64,000 bases of DNA from Primulina eburnea. Lineage: Eukaryota; Streptophyta; Magnoliopsida; Lamiales; Gesneriaceae. The first letter of the stretch is position 1. Each line of letters opens with the position of its first letter. Positions 35,514 through 48,545 of this stretch are shown piece by piece. The stretch is from assembly GCF_022965805.1 (NCBI RefSeq), contig NC_133103.1:52588386-52652385 (forward strand), in the 5' to 3' direction. The notes below the pieces were generated by a model. It saw only the letters and a program-made list of their open reading frames with translations, was not told the DNA's origin and made no database searches. Position numbers and translations under genes: made by a program.

Positions 35514-35660
35514 GTGGGTCTCATTTGAGACCGTCTCACGGATTCTAATCTGTGAGACTGGTCAATCTTATCGATATTCATAATAAAAAGTAATACTTTT
35601 TCTATAAGAGATATGTATCACAAATACGACTCATAAGATCATCTCACACAAGTTTTTGTC
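35514..35660 (+). mobile_element. Foldback MITE, orientation A
   Basis: TTTGAGACCGTCTCACGG at the start and ATCATCTCACACAAGTTTTTGTC at the end, with a shortened centre. Confidence 0.8.
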
Positions 35661-35915
35661 TGTAATTATTTGTATAGCAATTTTTTTGGGTGGTACTTTC
35701 CAACACAAAGATGTGGTATCTTTATAGGGTGCTATTGAAGCCACATGTCTTACAGATATTATTTAAAGCACTTTTGACTGTAAATGGAAGAGGCCAAAGA
35801 CAGCCTTCTTCCATTCATTTAAGCATTCTCATGGTACGGAATCCACTTTTTTCTAATATATTTCAATAGTGAGTCCAAGATTTACTTGTGGGACAACCGG
35901 CCGAATTATTTGAAG

Positions 35916-36099
35916 GAAAAAATTTGTTAGAGACGGTTTTACGGATCGTATTTTATGAGATGATTCTTTTATTTGAGTCATCCATAAAAAATGTATTATT
36001 TTTTATGTTAAGAGTATTACTTTTTTATTGTGGATATCGGTAGAGTTAACTCGTCTCACAGATAAAGATTCACGAGACCGTCTTACAAGATACCTACTC
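35916..36099 (-). mobile_element. Foldback MITE, orientation B
   Basis: Full-length but with a degraded left palindrome (TTAGAGACGGTTTTACGG). The right end reads CACGAGACCGTCTTACAAG. It lies about 0.8 kb upstream of the RanGAP leader exon. Confidence 0.82.
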
Positions 36100-36337
36100 T
36101 TATTTCGAATTATCAAATTTATGACAACAATATGTTTAAATTTCTTTTTTTTCAAAAAAAAAAAAATCGAATTTTTGAGTGTCTCGTATTTGAAATTATG
36201 GATTTCAAATCTGACTTGTTTAAAGTCAGAACTAATGTCATTTAAAATCCATTTCCAAATCAAATTCCTTTACTTAGAGATACATGGCTCCAAATGCAAT
36301 CTCAGTTCTAAATTGAAATATTCAAAATGTACCATGA

Positions 36338-36410
36338 TGGGCTGATTATTTATTGGGCTCGTCTATTAATGGGCTGAATTGTAGAGATTTTTTCAAACAA
36401 GTGTTGGGCT
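36338..36410 (+). promoter_or_regulatory. Four TGGGCT (site II-like) motifs upstream of RanGAP
   Basis: TGGGCT at 36338, 36354, 36370 and 36405, all on the same strand and spaced 16, 16 and 35 bp. TGGGCY elements are TCP-type sites enriched in promoters of growth and housekeeping genes in plants. The distance to the leader exon (about 450 bp) is larger than usual. Confidence 0.4.
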
Positions 36411-36869
36411 TTCTATATAAAAAAAATTTACCTCGACTATTTATTTAAAATTTTAAAAAATTTATGTTTGATTTTATAGATTCAAGCTTTCTTCAAATTT
36501 ATTGGATCTAATAAAAATTAAATTAATTTTAGATCGCTAAATGGACGGATGAAATTTTTATATTCTATAAATAAAATCTCGAATGGGTTCTTATTATTAT
36601 AAGTTAAATAACAATGAAAGCTTATATTTTATCTGACGTCAAAATTTCAAATTTAAAACGAAATTGTCGAGAAAAATTAAAAATTAATAATAATTGAATT
36701 ATTTAAGTTGCTATTTGGAATTTTGACCGATGGATTATGTATGGGACAACACAACCAAAAAACCTTCCCAATCTAAAGGTTACCAAACGAATCCAATGAT
36801 TATATTTTCTTCAGAAAAGAATTCAACCGTTGGATTTTCTTTTTAAAATTGAAATTTAGACTGTAAATT

Positions 36870-37927
36870 GCGAACTGTCTTCGATTTCCCCGCCTCCCTT
36901 AAATTACACATCGAATCGCCGCAACCCACTGGGGAAGTTCAGAAACTGAACAGAAGGTACTTGGATTTCACTATTTCTGTCAAATTTTTCCTTGAATACT
37001 TCTTTTCGTTTAGGGTTTTTAGTGTTTCTGTTCACGCACACTTTCATGGGTTTTCTGGTTTAGTACTATATCGAATTCGATTTTTTTTTGTTGGAGGTGG
37101 GTGGGGGGGGGGGGGGGGGGGGGTGTTTTATCTTCGATCTGTTATATATATTTGGGAATATAAAGGTTTAATGCTGGTTTTTTTGTTTCCTGGAATTGTT
37201 TAATTGCTGTGCGACGGTGGTCTTTGAGATGTTTTGGCGCAGGCGGCTTAATGTGTTGTATTTAAAACCTTGTATCTTTTTATTTAAAATGAGCTATTAC
37301 TCATATGTGTATTTACATGTTTGTATTCTTATGCCATATAGACATCGATAATATGTACATGAAAGATTTTCTTTTTAAATTTTTATTTTCTGTTTTGTGT
37401 TCAACTTCATTTTTATGTGGGTGAAGGAAGACCAGGGTCTTGAAATGCTAAATCATATGTTTCAAAACTCGGCGATTAAAAAATATATATGCTTTTTAAA
37501 TATGAGACAAGTTCATGTCTGTTGGTTGTTGTTTTGTCATTTCCTTAGTATGTGACATTAATCTGTTTAGCCTGGCTGAATTAATGTACCTTACGACTAA
37601 TCGTAGAGGCAGTGATTCCTTGTTTTTGGAACAGGATTCGTTTGAAATTTCTGAGGTAGAGAAAAGGAAATTATCTCATGAATTGGTCGATTGCATTTAA
37701 TCTTGTATTTGTTTTAGGAAAATACTTTGAGTGCATACTTTTCTTGGCTAGAATTTTTGGTAAGCAAACCTTTTTGTTTGTATCCATTCTATTCTACGGT
37801 TTTCTTTTGTTGTTTGTGTAAGCAAACCTTTCTGTTTTTATGCCAATTGATGTTTGATTTTAGTCATTTATTGGCATCTGCAACGAACTTGCAAATTGAC
37901 TGTGTTATGCATCAGTCTGGATTTTAG
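36870..37927 (+). other. RanGAP 5' leader exon and leader intron
   Basis: A leader exon ending GAACAGAAG at 36956 is followed by a GT donor. The intron runs 36957-37927 and ends in GATTTTAG, 11 bp before the ATG. Leader introns are known in plant RanGAP genes. The intron contains TTAGGGTTT near 37012 and a G-run at 37103-37123. Exon start is not determined. Confidence 0.6.
37103..37123 (+). repeat. Run of 21 G in the RanGAP leader intron
   Basis: Uninterrupted G homopolymer preceded by GGAGGTGGGT, on the sense strand of the gene. It could form a G-quadruplex in DNA or pre-mRNA. The length may be uncertain for technical reasons. Confidence 0.85.
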
Positions 37928-37938
37928 GGTCTACTAGA

Positions 37939-39567
37939 ATGGATACAAACACATCAAATGGAGAACGTCGACATGTTACGCTTAAACTGTGGCCTCCTAG
38001 CCAGAGTACACGCCAGGTGCTAGTGGAGCAAATGACAAAAAATCTTTCGGCTCCAACCATTTTCACCCGCAAGTATGGCAGTATCGGTGAGATCGAGGCT
38101 TCTAAATTTGCCAAACATATTGAAGAATCTGCCTTTTCTAGTGCAAATGAACATTATGAACGGGAACCTGATGGTGATGGCAGTTCTGCTGTGCAGTGCT
38201 ATGCCAGTGAATGCAGCAAACTTTGTCTGAATGTTCTTAAGGGAGGATACAAGATGGAGGAAAAGGAAACGATGAGCTCAAAGGTTAATCCTGATATCCA
38301 CGATACCTTTTTTGATATTTCTAAAGGTAAAAGAGCATTCATAGAGGAGGACGAGGCACAAACACTTTTGAGTCCCTTAAAAGATCCAGGAAATTTTTAC
38401 ACTAAAATATGTTTCAGCAATCGAAGCTTTGGTCTTGGTGCTGCCCATGTTGCTGGTCCTATCTTATCAGCTATTAAAAACCAGTTGACGGAAGTGGATC
38501 TGTCAGATTTTGTTGCTGGGCGACCAGAGGCAGAGGCTCTGGATGTAATGACTATCTTTTCTGAAGCTCTGGAAGGCTCTCATTTGAAGCATCTGAATCT
38601 CTCAGACAATGCCTTAGGTGAGAAGGGAGTTCGGGCATTTAGTGTGCTCTTGCATTCTCAGACTGATTTGGAGGAACTGTATCTGATGAATGATGGGATT
38701 TCAGAAGAAGCAGCACAAGCTGTTTGTGAATTGGTTCCTTCCACGGAGAAGCTTAGAGTTCTTCATTTTCATAACAACATGACGGGAGATGCTGGGGCGG
38801 TTTCGATATCCAAGATTCTGAGGCATTGTCCATTGTTGGTGGATTTTCGCTGCTCATCTACCCGTGTTGGCTCTGAAGGTGGGGTTGCATTGTCTGAAGC
38901 ACTTTCAGGATGTAAGAATTTGAAGAAACTTGATATCCGGGACAACATGTTTGGGGTCGATGCTGGCATAAAGCTGAGTGAGGCTCTTGTTAATCACGAG
39001 TATCTTACTGAGATTTATTTGAGCTACCTGAATCTTGAAGATGGTGGAGCAATTGCAATAGCTGATGCTCTCAAAGAGACTGCACCCTCACTCGAGGTCT
39101 TGGAGATGGCTGGGAATGATATAACAACCGAAGCAGCTCCTAGTTTAGCTTCTTGCATTGCTAAAAAGATGGCTCTTGTGAAGTTGAACTTGTCAGAAAA
39201 CGATCTCAAGGATGATGGTGTGCTTATTATTAGCAAAGTATTTGGAGTAGAGCATGATCGATTGAAAGAAGTCGACATGAGCCAGAACTCTCTTAGAAGG
39301 GCTGCAGCTAGGACGTTGGCTCAGGCATTAATCAATAAGCCCGCATTCAAGTTACTGAATATTAATGGAAACTTCATTTCTGATGAAGGGATCGATGAAT
39401 TGACGGATATCTTTAAAGAAAATCCCGATAAACTTGGCCCGTTAGATGAAAATGATCCTGATGGAGAAGATTTTGATGACAAGGATTCTGGAGATGAAGA
39501 AGACGAAGGTGGGCAGGATGAGTTGGAAGTGAAACTCAAAAATCTTGACGTCAATCAAGAGGAGTAA
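37939..39567 (+). CDS. RANGAP1: Ran GTPase-activating protein with WPP domain
   Basis: The coding region is one exon, 542 residues, close to the usual length of plant RanGAP1. It stimulates GTP hydrolysis by Ran, setting the RanGTP gradient for nuclear transport and mitosis. The N-terminal plant-specific WPP domain carries LKLWPPSQSTR (W18-P19-P20) and ends about residue 115; this domain targets the protein to the nuclear envelope and division plane. From about residue 190 to 490 are leucine-rich repeats of the RanGAP type (for example LKHLNLSDNALGEKG, LKKLDIRDNMFG, LVKLNLSENDLKDDG). An acidic tail (about 505-530, rich in D and E) follows and is typical of RanGAPs. The start codon is fixed by the leader intron ending 11 bp upstream and by the WPP position. 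No frameshift or stop interrupts it. Two RANGAP paralogues exist in many plants; which one this is cannot be decided here. Confidence 0.95.
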   Translation: MDTNTSNGERRHVTLKLWPPSQSTRQVLVEQMTKNLSAPTIFTRKYGSIGEIEASKFAKHIEESAFSSANEHYEREPDGDGSSAVQCYASECSKLCLNVLKGGYKMEEKETMSSKVNPDIHDTFFDISKGKRAFIEEDEAQTLLSPLKDPGNFYTKICFSNRSFGLGAAHVAGPILSAIKNQLTEVDLSDFVAGRPEAEALDVMTIFSEALEGSHLKHLNLSDNALGEKGVRAFSVLLHSQTDLEELYLMNDGISEEAAQAVCELVPSTEKLRVLHFHNNMTGDAGAVSISKILRHCPLLVDFRCSSTRVGSEGGVALSEALSGCKNLKKLDIRDNMFGVDAGIKLSEALVNHEYLTEIYLSYLNLEDGGAIAIADALKETAPSLEVLEMAGNDITTEAAPSLASCIAKKMALVKLNLSENDLKDDGVLIISKVFGVEHDRLKEVDMSQNSLRRAAARTLAQALINKPAFKLLNINGNFISDEGIDELTDIFKENPDKLGPLDENDPDGEDFDDKDSGDEEDEGGQDELEVKLKNLDVNQEE

Positions 39568-41629
39568 CTTAATCCTTCTGAAACTTATTTAGTTACATTA
39601 GCTTTGGTGGATAAAAGTTTATTGCCATGTTTCTCGCCCAGCTGAAGCTAATCGATCGCACCGTCAGTAGTTTGCGATTGATGCAGCATTTTTACTGTGA
39701 TTCAGCATGAGCTTAGTTAGGGGCTATGCATCTCTTCTATCAGATCGTCCACCGTAAATGATATATGCATGCAGACTTGTAGTTCTTGATAGCTAATTTT
39801 GGGGCTATTTTATGGTATCTGTCATACTTTTCCTATCATATTTACTTTCCCTATTCTAGATTTATTATTTGATGCGTTGTTCGAAACCCTTTTTTTAAAA
39901 AAAAAATCAAAACCCATATTTCCATGCTAAGAAACATGCGTTTTTTTATAGACGTCGACACGATTTGAGTTAACATCGAACACATACTTCTTGTAGTTCC
40001 AAGTAATAAAGAAGAATGGCTGAGTTGTGGGATGCAATGGGGAAGAAACCTATAGAGGATAGATTTGGGAATGGATAAGTAAACTTGACAGATGCTGTAA
40101 TTCTGTTAACATACCGTAATTATTCAATCAGTCATGAGAAAGAAGCATAAATACGTGGTTAATTACTTTTGAACATTCAAATAAAAATACACTAATAAAA
40201 AAAATTATATAGAAGAACAATGAAGCTTTGGGTTTTTTCCAGGACCGAAAAATGTTGTTTACACACTTTCAGGCTTCTGAATCATACGAGAGTTACGTGG
40301 ATGCAAGATCATTACTGCATCCACCAATCTAAGTTACCAAATTATTTCTATAGCTACATAATATGTTTCTATTTCTTCAAAGACTAGCAAATAATATCAA
40401 TCACATTAAGCTTGATCTCTTCGTCTTATATGCTCTCCATGTCAACCCATTCAACCCACTTTCCAAAGCCTCGTCTGTGTTGTTTATAGGAGAACTTTCA
40501 ACTTCATTCCTACTCTTTTGAGCTGCCCAACCAAATGTATCTTCATATACTCTCGTTTCAAATTGGAACAAAAACGCAACTTGTCCAACTTTTACTGAAA
40601 TTATCTGAGATATCGAACTCAAAACATTTTAAAATTTAACTATGTGCTTGTGTCCTGAAATAAGTTGTTTTGCCTTTCTGCTCTCTTTCTTGAAAATGTG
40701 TTTTAGTTTGACTTTGCTGGCTTCATGAGTTTGAAAATGAGCATTCAATAAAATTTCGTGACTTACCATTGCGTAAAATAAATTTTATTGATTTTAACAA
40801 AATTATTCATAATTTATTTTCCCATCTTTATTACTTATTCGTCAATAACCAGTAGCTTCTTCTTTTCTTTCATTTAAAATCTGTCCCGTTTTTGCTCGTC
40901 TATTCTTGTTTCTTCACATTTGTCTTTGACAAATCAAGAAATGTTTCCTTTTGCCCATTTTTTTCTTCTGTTTTTCGAAAGATGGTAAATTCATGTCATT
41001 ATTCCTCGTTGCTGCCATTCTGGACTATTTATTGGTAAGCCATTATTTGGAAATAAAATTTTAGGCTATTTGAAAGTGTATCACAACCCGATCTCCCAAT
41101 TCGTAAACTTTTGTGTCAACAGGGTCGGGTTATTTACATAATCACGAGTTCTGTAAAATACAACCGAACACCAGACTGACCTTAATTTATTCTTTTTACT
41201 CACTTATTCTAATCGTGAAAAAATTCTCTCTTAAAGTTAAGTTTATCCGAAATTTGTAGCATTCCTATCAGCTTATCAATCCAATCCATTCTAAACGTTC
41301 AGTGATTTGTAGCATAGTAGATTATTTACCTCTTAGAAAGCCATTAAAAGGGGCATGCATGGATTGCAACTTTTGCAACTGGAATTCAGTCCATACCAGT
41401 TGAGTACACCAATTTTACTCTAAAAACTTTTCCATAACCTCCACTAATTTTCTCTTATTTTTCCATATTTCCATAATGCCTACACATACAATGGACAATA
41501 AACTCTACATATGCCGCGATTTCGGATCCTATGATAGAGTGTTAAAGAAGCGAAAGTTCAGAAATCATATTCGAGATTTGCAGCAATTCGTAAAGGTTAA
41601 CAGGATCTTGCCTTCTTGAGTCTCGACTT
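39568..41629. other. 3' UTR and spacer between convergent genes
   Basis: The RanGAP 3' UTR probably ends near 39800. The remainder is AT-rich. The minus-strand frame at 40401-40622 is unremarkable and was not called. Confidence 0.45.
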
Positions 41630-44600
41630 CTAATTCAAACTTTGATATTTCTTTGAAACACGGTTTATCGGTTCTTGAAAATACTGAAGTGATATAAAGA
41701 TTGCTTCCTGTTTACAGAAGACAGGTCTTAGTGAAGGTGGTGCAATTCACTAGCTTTACATGAAAACTGTAGATGTACCTCTGTCCGAATTGTCCTGCTT
41801 CCTTGATGAGGACATGTGTTGAGGTACAAATCAAAAACATCGAGCACGGTTTTCCCCTGCAATTAGAACACGTCTAAGTATAACATACACTCAAATAGAA
41901 AAATTAGGCAGTGGTTTGAGTTAATCTTTCAAAAAAATAAGTTTAACAGGTGATACTTAAAAATTGTATATGAGGATGAAATGAAGAGATAAGCTGGTGA
42001 AGCTAAGGCTCACATTCAACAGTAAGAAGTTCACACATACAAATTTTCAAATTTGTACCTTCAAATTTTCATCTTCTTCAACACACTCTTCCAACCCCGC
42101 GAGACCGCCAAAAGCTATTAGAAGGTGCCTAAACACAAGATTTATTCGTAAGCCAATTAAAGATTTATTGTGAAGTAACATATGCTCTGCACATTTTGAG
42201 TTCGTCTTTTTTTCTCTGGGAGTCAGGGGGGAGGAAAAAGACGACTGGTGTCACAGGCAAAAAAGCCAGCCAAATCAAAATCGGGGATAATACTTTATAT
42301 TCCTGATAAAATAAGTGAACGCCAGTAACATAGAAGTACCTGAATGACGGTAGAGAAAGTTCCGATGAATTAATAACTAAACCATGCTCAGAAGTACCAA
42401 TCCGGTGATCATATCCTCCCTGTGATTGAGCAAAAAATAGTTGATAAGCAGATATCTTCGGCAAAGGGTAAAGTGATTGTGTCATGCAGCCCATGCTCAC
42501 TAGTCAGGCCACAACAATAACTAGGCACCTTGTATGGGGAATTCTTGAACACAGAACTAATGTTGGAAGCATATCGAACTCTATATCCCCAGTACATGCC
42601 CTCTTCTCTTGGCGTGGAAGGTGGGACGATTTTCCGTAGTTGATCTGAGAATTAAGAACTCGTAAAATTGACGCGTGCACTCTATTGTCCTCAAAAAAGA
42701 GGTCCATGGACAACAAACCTCTATCTATATTACGATTAGTTCCCATTGCTACTGTTACTCTTTCTCCTGCTTCAACTACTTCATCGACCACAACGTTCTG
42801 CAAAATAAGACCTTTAAATCATAAGCAACCAGATTCAATTCAATCAAAAGTTTCAGCTATTGTCGCGTAATACCATATCATGTAATCTTCATTTATATAT
42901 ATCAAGTGCAGGTTGTACTCGCTTGACGAGACCAAGGATGGATTTTAAGACTGGAATGCGAAAACTGAAATTTAGATGTGGAATGAGTGTTTAGCAACAG
43001 AGATAATGGCAAGAGAAAAATAGTCCATGTAGTACACAGTATGAGTGCGTGCAAGGCGCGACAAAGTGAAATATTATTAACTCGAATCCATGCCCAAATG
43101 TCACTCAAGGAAGGAAGCTATTGCATTGCAGCAATCTGGCGAAGAAAATAGCGACGAGAAATTTGGGAAAATCTTTGGGAGGTACTGACGATAAAATATT
43201 CATAATGTGGGTTTATGGATAAAGATAAACTTCTACTAACATACCGATCATTGAAAAATATATACAAAATGTATTTATTGCACAAAAACAGTAGGCAAAA
43301 GTCTATCATTTACAGACGGACAAAATAAAATTAATTTGCTAAAAATAAATCATGTAAAAAAAAACTTGATCGCATGTGTATAAGATCATCAGAGGTAATT
43401 AATTAGTCAAGCAATAAAGACAAGATAATAACTACAACATGAAATGAGATAAAGTGGCAGATTATATATTACCTTGCTAAGACCCACATCAACAAGCGTC
43501 CCTACAGAACCTCCAACTAGGTTTTTCCTTGTGATGCCTACCAAGAAGAAAGAACCTCGTACATTTCATTAATGGTAAATATTTACTAAAAAATGAAAAC
43601 CGAAAGGAGGAAAAAGACGAACAAACAAAAAAATTGAGTAATACAAGAAATTATAATGAGATGACAATAGCAAGGGCAAAAAATTGAAAAAGGAAGCTAC
43701 TTAGAAAACAGTTTAGATGTAAAAAGAATTAAAAAAATGTTTAAATTAAAATGAGAAATTTTTTGGGCATCAGCAAAAATAATTCATCCACATGAACTTA
43801 CCTGAAGTTCAGCGATCAAGTGTAAGACATCATTTGCCCCAAATACATAGACATGCTAAAGAAACAAAAATAACTGAATTGCAAATCCTTTTGTCCTTCG
43901 AGACAACTCCGATCAATTTTTTAATATACAAACTGATTCCTTAATTTGTATGTGGATAATTACATGAAACGGAACTCAAACATCAGCAGGGGACCCTTTA
44001 TTTCAAAAAATGTTGCAATTTCTATACTTTTCCTTTCTCCTTGACTCATTCCAACAATACTAATGTCAAGCAAATACATGGATCCAATAGCTAACAATGA
44101 AGCATGTAGAGAGTCAAGTGACATCCCTTCCACTAAATTAAACCTAGCACAGTGAATCAGCTTCTTCAATGACTCGAAAAAGAAGAGAGAATGAGATATA
44201 ACTATGATAGAGGTTCTTTAACTATGAAAGTAAATAATGACAATACCTTCTCTATATGAACACCATTCGTGCTTACGCAAATGGTGCGGGGCATCAAGTG
44301 GAGATAACAGACCCTGGACATAGACATACAATGATAATGATTAAATAATAAATCAGTTTAAGCATGCTGCCAATGTGAACACCAGATTCTCACCACAAAT
44401 CTCAAACTGTTATGCTTGGGGAAAAGATCCTTCCTGAGATACTGTGGGGTCTCGAGATATGTCAAGATTCTCAGAAGAAAAGCAGCACCACTCTCATTGT
44501 CATCTGAATTGTTTAACACTGTTTCTGTGGATGTGTCCTCAGATATACTTTTGTTATCAACCACGATGATCTGTTTGACAAAAGCAAAAACCACCTGGTG

Positions 44601-45725
44601 ACCACATCTACACCTAAACATATCTACGCCTATATCTGCATAGCTACTACATGTTTACAAACATTCATAATGCATAATGCTTATACTGAATAAATGAGAT
44701 CGTACAAATATTTTAAGAGGGGAAGACGTGAAACTGCGGGAAGTGAGATAAAACCAGATCACAGAACCACTTGTCAAGATTATCAAAATGTGTGGTGTTT
44801 AAGTCACAAGCATCCACTTCTTTGTTTTGAAATACACACGCACTCGGACTACATGGTGTCGTACATAATGAGCAAATCATGGAGTATATTAAGTCAGGTA
44901 GAAAAAATAAAAATTGTTACATTAGGGTTTAATTTTTTGACTAGGATAACAAAAACATAATGAGATATCGCTATCTGAACTAATGTCAAAACATTCTTGT
45001 TAAAGAAACAACTTTCAACTCAGGGGATGTCATAACCAAACATAATAGATATCCTATTTAGCCTTTTTCTCTATAGGAGTTAAATGAACTAGTAAAAAGT
45101 AAACTAAGCATTTTCATGACTTGTCTTCTAACCGATCCTTCATCCAGCAAGATCTAACTTGAACCCATGTACGAAAGAAAAATAGCTAAACCCAAACGAC
45201 AATAATCTGCATAATTCATCCATCAACCTAGCCTATGTAATAGGGGGCAATTAAAAAACCTTGCAGCCCGCAACCTCATACTCCACCTCTATTAAAACTT
45301 AAACATAAAAAATAAAGCAGAAATATAATCACAGCACAGATAAGCTCTTTCCAAAAGTGTAGAACTTGACCTCGTCTATTCTAAAAATGGTGGCCGCACG
45401 AGCAACCTGGCCAGCCAACTGCAAAGAAAATTAGTTGTGAAAAAATCAAACATACCAACATTTAAAAAAAAGTATGCACGAAAACCGTAGAAAATGAAAA
45501 AATTACTCGAGTAGCTAGTTCAAGGGACTGAGCATTATCAATAATGGACCCAGGAACAGCAATGCTAACTGTAGGCATCTCATTTGCTACAGTTTCGACG
45601 TATTTCTGCTGCTCTTTGATTTTCTTCTTCTTTTTCCGTTGATTTTCGTTAGATTGAGAAGCGCCGTTTACGGAAGAAAGATCATCTTGGCCCACTGCTT
45701 CGTATTCTCTCTTCTTCTTCCCCAT
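41630..45725 (-). CDS. SPOUT1/C9orf114-type RNA methyltransferase
   Basis: Eleven exons by splice-site and phase analysis: 45725-45507, 45418-45371, 44570-44394, 44313-44247, 43537-43473, 42797-42719, 42644-42529, 42419-42340, 42128-42059, 41856-41779, 41707-41630; 1077 nt, 358 residues. Every junction is GT-AG and every phase closes. The protein starts with a lysine-rich segment (MGKKKREYE; KKKKKIKEQQK) and then the SPOUT-fold core beginning PTVSIAVPGSIIDNAQ. Family signatures follow: SGAAFLLRILTYLETPQYLRK, LFPKHNSLRFV, PLDAPHHLRKHEW, GTLVDVGLSK, RVTVAMGTNRN, GMYWGYRVRYA and the S-adenosylmethionine-site motif GGYDHRIGTSEHG (258-270). It ends EAIFISLQYFQEPINR. The family methylates RNA and the human member works at kinetochores and on rRNA; the plant substrate is not known to me. 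Lysine runs suggest nuclear or nucleolar location (inference). The donor of intron 2 (GTCAAG) is weak. Confidence 0.92.
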
Positions 45726-45779
45726 TTTTTTAACTTTCTTTCTTGCCGTCAGCCTCGACTGGGGGTTTAAATTTGTGAT

Positions 45780-45814
45780 TTAGGGTTTTAAAAATAAGTT
45801 TGTACAATGGGCTT
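45780..45814 (-). promoter_or_regulatory. Telo-box and site II motif upstream of the methyltransferase
   Basis: TTAGGGTTT on the plus strand (AAACCCTAA on the gene strand, 45780-45788) lies 55 bp before the ATG, and TGGGCT occurs at about 45809. The telo-box plus site II pair is characteristic of plant ribosome-biogenesis and translation genes. This agrees with an RNA-modifying enzyme. Confidence 0.6.
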
Positions 45815-46989
45815 CTCCGTAAGTACCACATGGACCTTAGTTTATAATTTTCCGTCGCCATCAAATATTTTACTTAAAAAGATAATTTGAATATGATTAT
45901 GTTTTTCATTTTATTTAAATAATACACTTAAGCATAGTTTGGTACATATGATAAGATAAACATGTGATATATATAATATAAAGATAAGTTCAGGATAAAT
46001 AAGATTTAAGATATCATATTTAATGTTTGGTATGATTTTAATAAGAGTGATTAAATTATATATTAGATTGTAATGACAAAATTAAGCTTATCGTAATAAA
46101 TTTTATAATTTCAAAGTTATTGTTTGACTTCATATTTTTTATTTGTTCATGCGTCGATAGTGCTTGCATGATTTATTTATTTTTACCTAATTTTATATAT
46201 TATATAATATGATAATTGAGCCTCTGATTTTGTGAGTCAAGTCAAATATCAATTTTTAAGGTTAATCGGGTGATACTAATAAATTTATTGAGATTTATAA
46301 AAATCAATTTATATAATTATCATTTTATATAATATATAAAAATAAATAAAAATATTTATTTGATTTTAATTTCTACCTACTAGCATAGATTTATAAAAAT
46401 CATTTATAAATTGAGGGTAATTAAGTCATTTATAGTGTATTTTATCCTTAAATTAAAACTATCACACCTAATAGAAGGGATATTTTATCCTTCAATAAAA
46501 TTATATATCAAGGGCCCATGATATTATCATGAGCTTTTTAAAAATGTACGAAACATAGGATAAAGATGATTATTTATCAATCCCTCCCTTATCCTATGTA
46601 CCAAACTATGACTTAAATTATAACTAACATTTGTTCTTTTTGGTTAGATGAATGAATGGTCACAACCATGTCTTCAACTTCTCGTTAAATTTGAGATTTT
46701 CATATCAGATAAACTACAAATCGATAATATCAATATTGTCTTTCAAACACAATAAGTTTTGGTTCAAAAAATCTAAATTTTCACGTTACTTCTATAAAAA
46801 TCAATTACAAAACTTAACTTCCATAAAAAAATTGTGACAAAAATACTCATATGCTAAAATCTAAGTTACACATGCATCATGTGTCAAGAACCACTAAACT
46901 ACTTTGGAGCACAAAATTTTGAATATTACTTATTTTAGAAAATACATAAAAGAGAGTGAATTTTTTTTAATAGGATTTACATTAAAAAA

Positions 46990-47170
46990 TCCACACAAAA
47001 ACAATTGTGAGACGTGTATTTAATTTAATATATTGATTAATATTAAATCTCTCGTAAGATGGTCTCATGGTAATAAGTAATATTTTTGCATAAAAAGTAA
47101 TATTTTTCCTGAGTGATTAAATAGAAGATGTGTCTCACAAAAAAATCGACGCACACATAGTTTTTGTGAT
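46990..47170 (+). mobile_element. Foldback MITE, degraded
   Basis: Only the second half is convincing (GTAAGATGGTCTCATGG, AAGTAATATTTTTGCATAAAAAG, GTGTCTCACAAAAAAATCG). The first half is rearranged. Confidence 0.5.
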
Positions 47171-48545
47171 TAATTAATTCATCCATACATGTCGGCCACA
47201 TCATGTTTTTTTTTTAAAAAAATGCAACTTCATAGATTTATACAAAGATAAAAAAATACATTTATGAAAAATAATAATTCTTGGTTGAGTATGAACCTTT
47301 CACTATCATCCTTTTGTGGAAAATATATTTTTAATTAAAAAATCACAAATTAAATATGCCACGTGGACATCAAATAAGTTCAAATGTGGTATCGACCCAT
47401 CCCGACATTCTACACTTGTTTCCCGATAAACATGAAGTTATATATGCTACATTTTGTCCTAATTCTTTCACAAATCGAATTCAGGAGTTATTGCAAGATG
47501 AAATGACAAAAAGAAAACACGAGTTCTTGAGGTTTTAGCTTTAGGAAAAAAAATAAAATTACGGGAAATTCATCGGTTCAAACTATTAATTATCGACGGT
47601 CGAATTAACGTCACTTATTATTTTAAACTGACTAACTTTAAAAAGATTAAATCTTCATATGAATAAATTGAAAGACTGAAACGGGAATGGATCAAAGCTT
47701 GCTTACTTTTAATATATAATGCGCACCAATGAGATATGATTAGCTTCGTTCATGGCTGGGAAAATATATGATAAATATTATTTTAAAAAAATAAACAGCT
47801 TGTGACAGCTAACAATTAATTCATTTAATGCCCAAAAAAATTAATTCTAATATAATATAATATAGTATAGTATAATATATAGAACCGAGTAGCAGAAATT
47901 AAATAATATTTTAAAATTAATAGATTGTTAATATTTATTTATCCTCACACCTCACCAAAGAGAGATCATATTGCTATTTTGGTCATCGTTCACATTTCAC
48001 CAGCAATTTCACAAATAAATGCAACATCGAATATCTTTTTTGAAGCCATCTAAGTATGAATTTGACTCCAAAAATATATTTTTCGAAAATAAAAAAAACT
48101 TTATTTTTATTTTTATTTATTTCTTTTTTATTTTTTTAACATTGTTATAAGTTTTTTAAATTTCATAATTTTTATTTTCACCTATCATGTATTTAATATA
48201 TGTGACATTTAACTCAATCCTTTTTTTTTTTGTAAAATTTATTATAGAAAACGATGCTAAAATCCGAGTCAAATTTTGAAGAAAAGAGAAGTCAATATCA
48301 AACAAATTGTTGACGTGAAATCGTTGGCTTCCTAAAAGAAGAGAATTTTATTATTCAACTCCATCCTCGTCATTATCATATAAACCATTAAAAAATTGTT
48401 TCACTATATTAATTACTATTAATTTTTATCTTTCTAGGGACTGGGAAAGTCTCAATTTCTCGATTAAATAATATAGACAGGTCACGTTATATTTATATAT
48501 ATTAAATTATGGTTAATGATTTACACTTTTGATATTTCTAAATTG

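Noticed and set aside
40401..40622. Minus-strand frame with a charged, helical-looking translation
   Set aside because: I considered a terminal exon of another gene, but there is no matching upstream exon, no conserved motif I can name, and the length is within chance.
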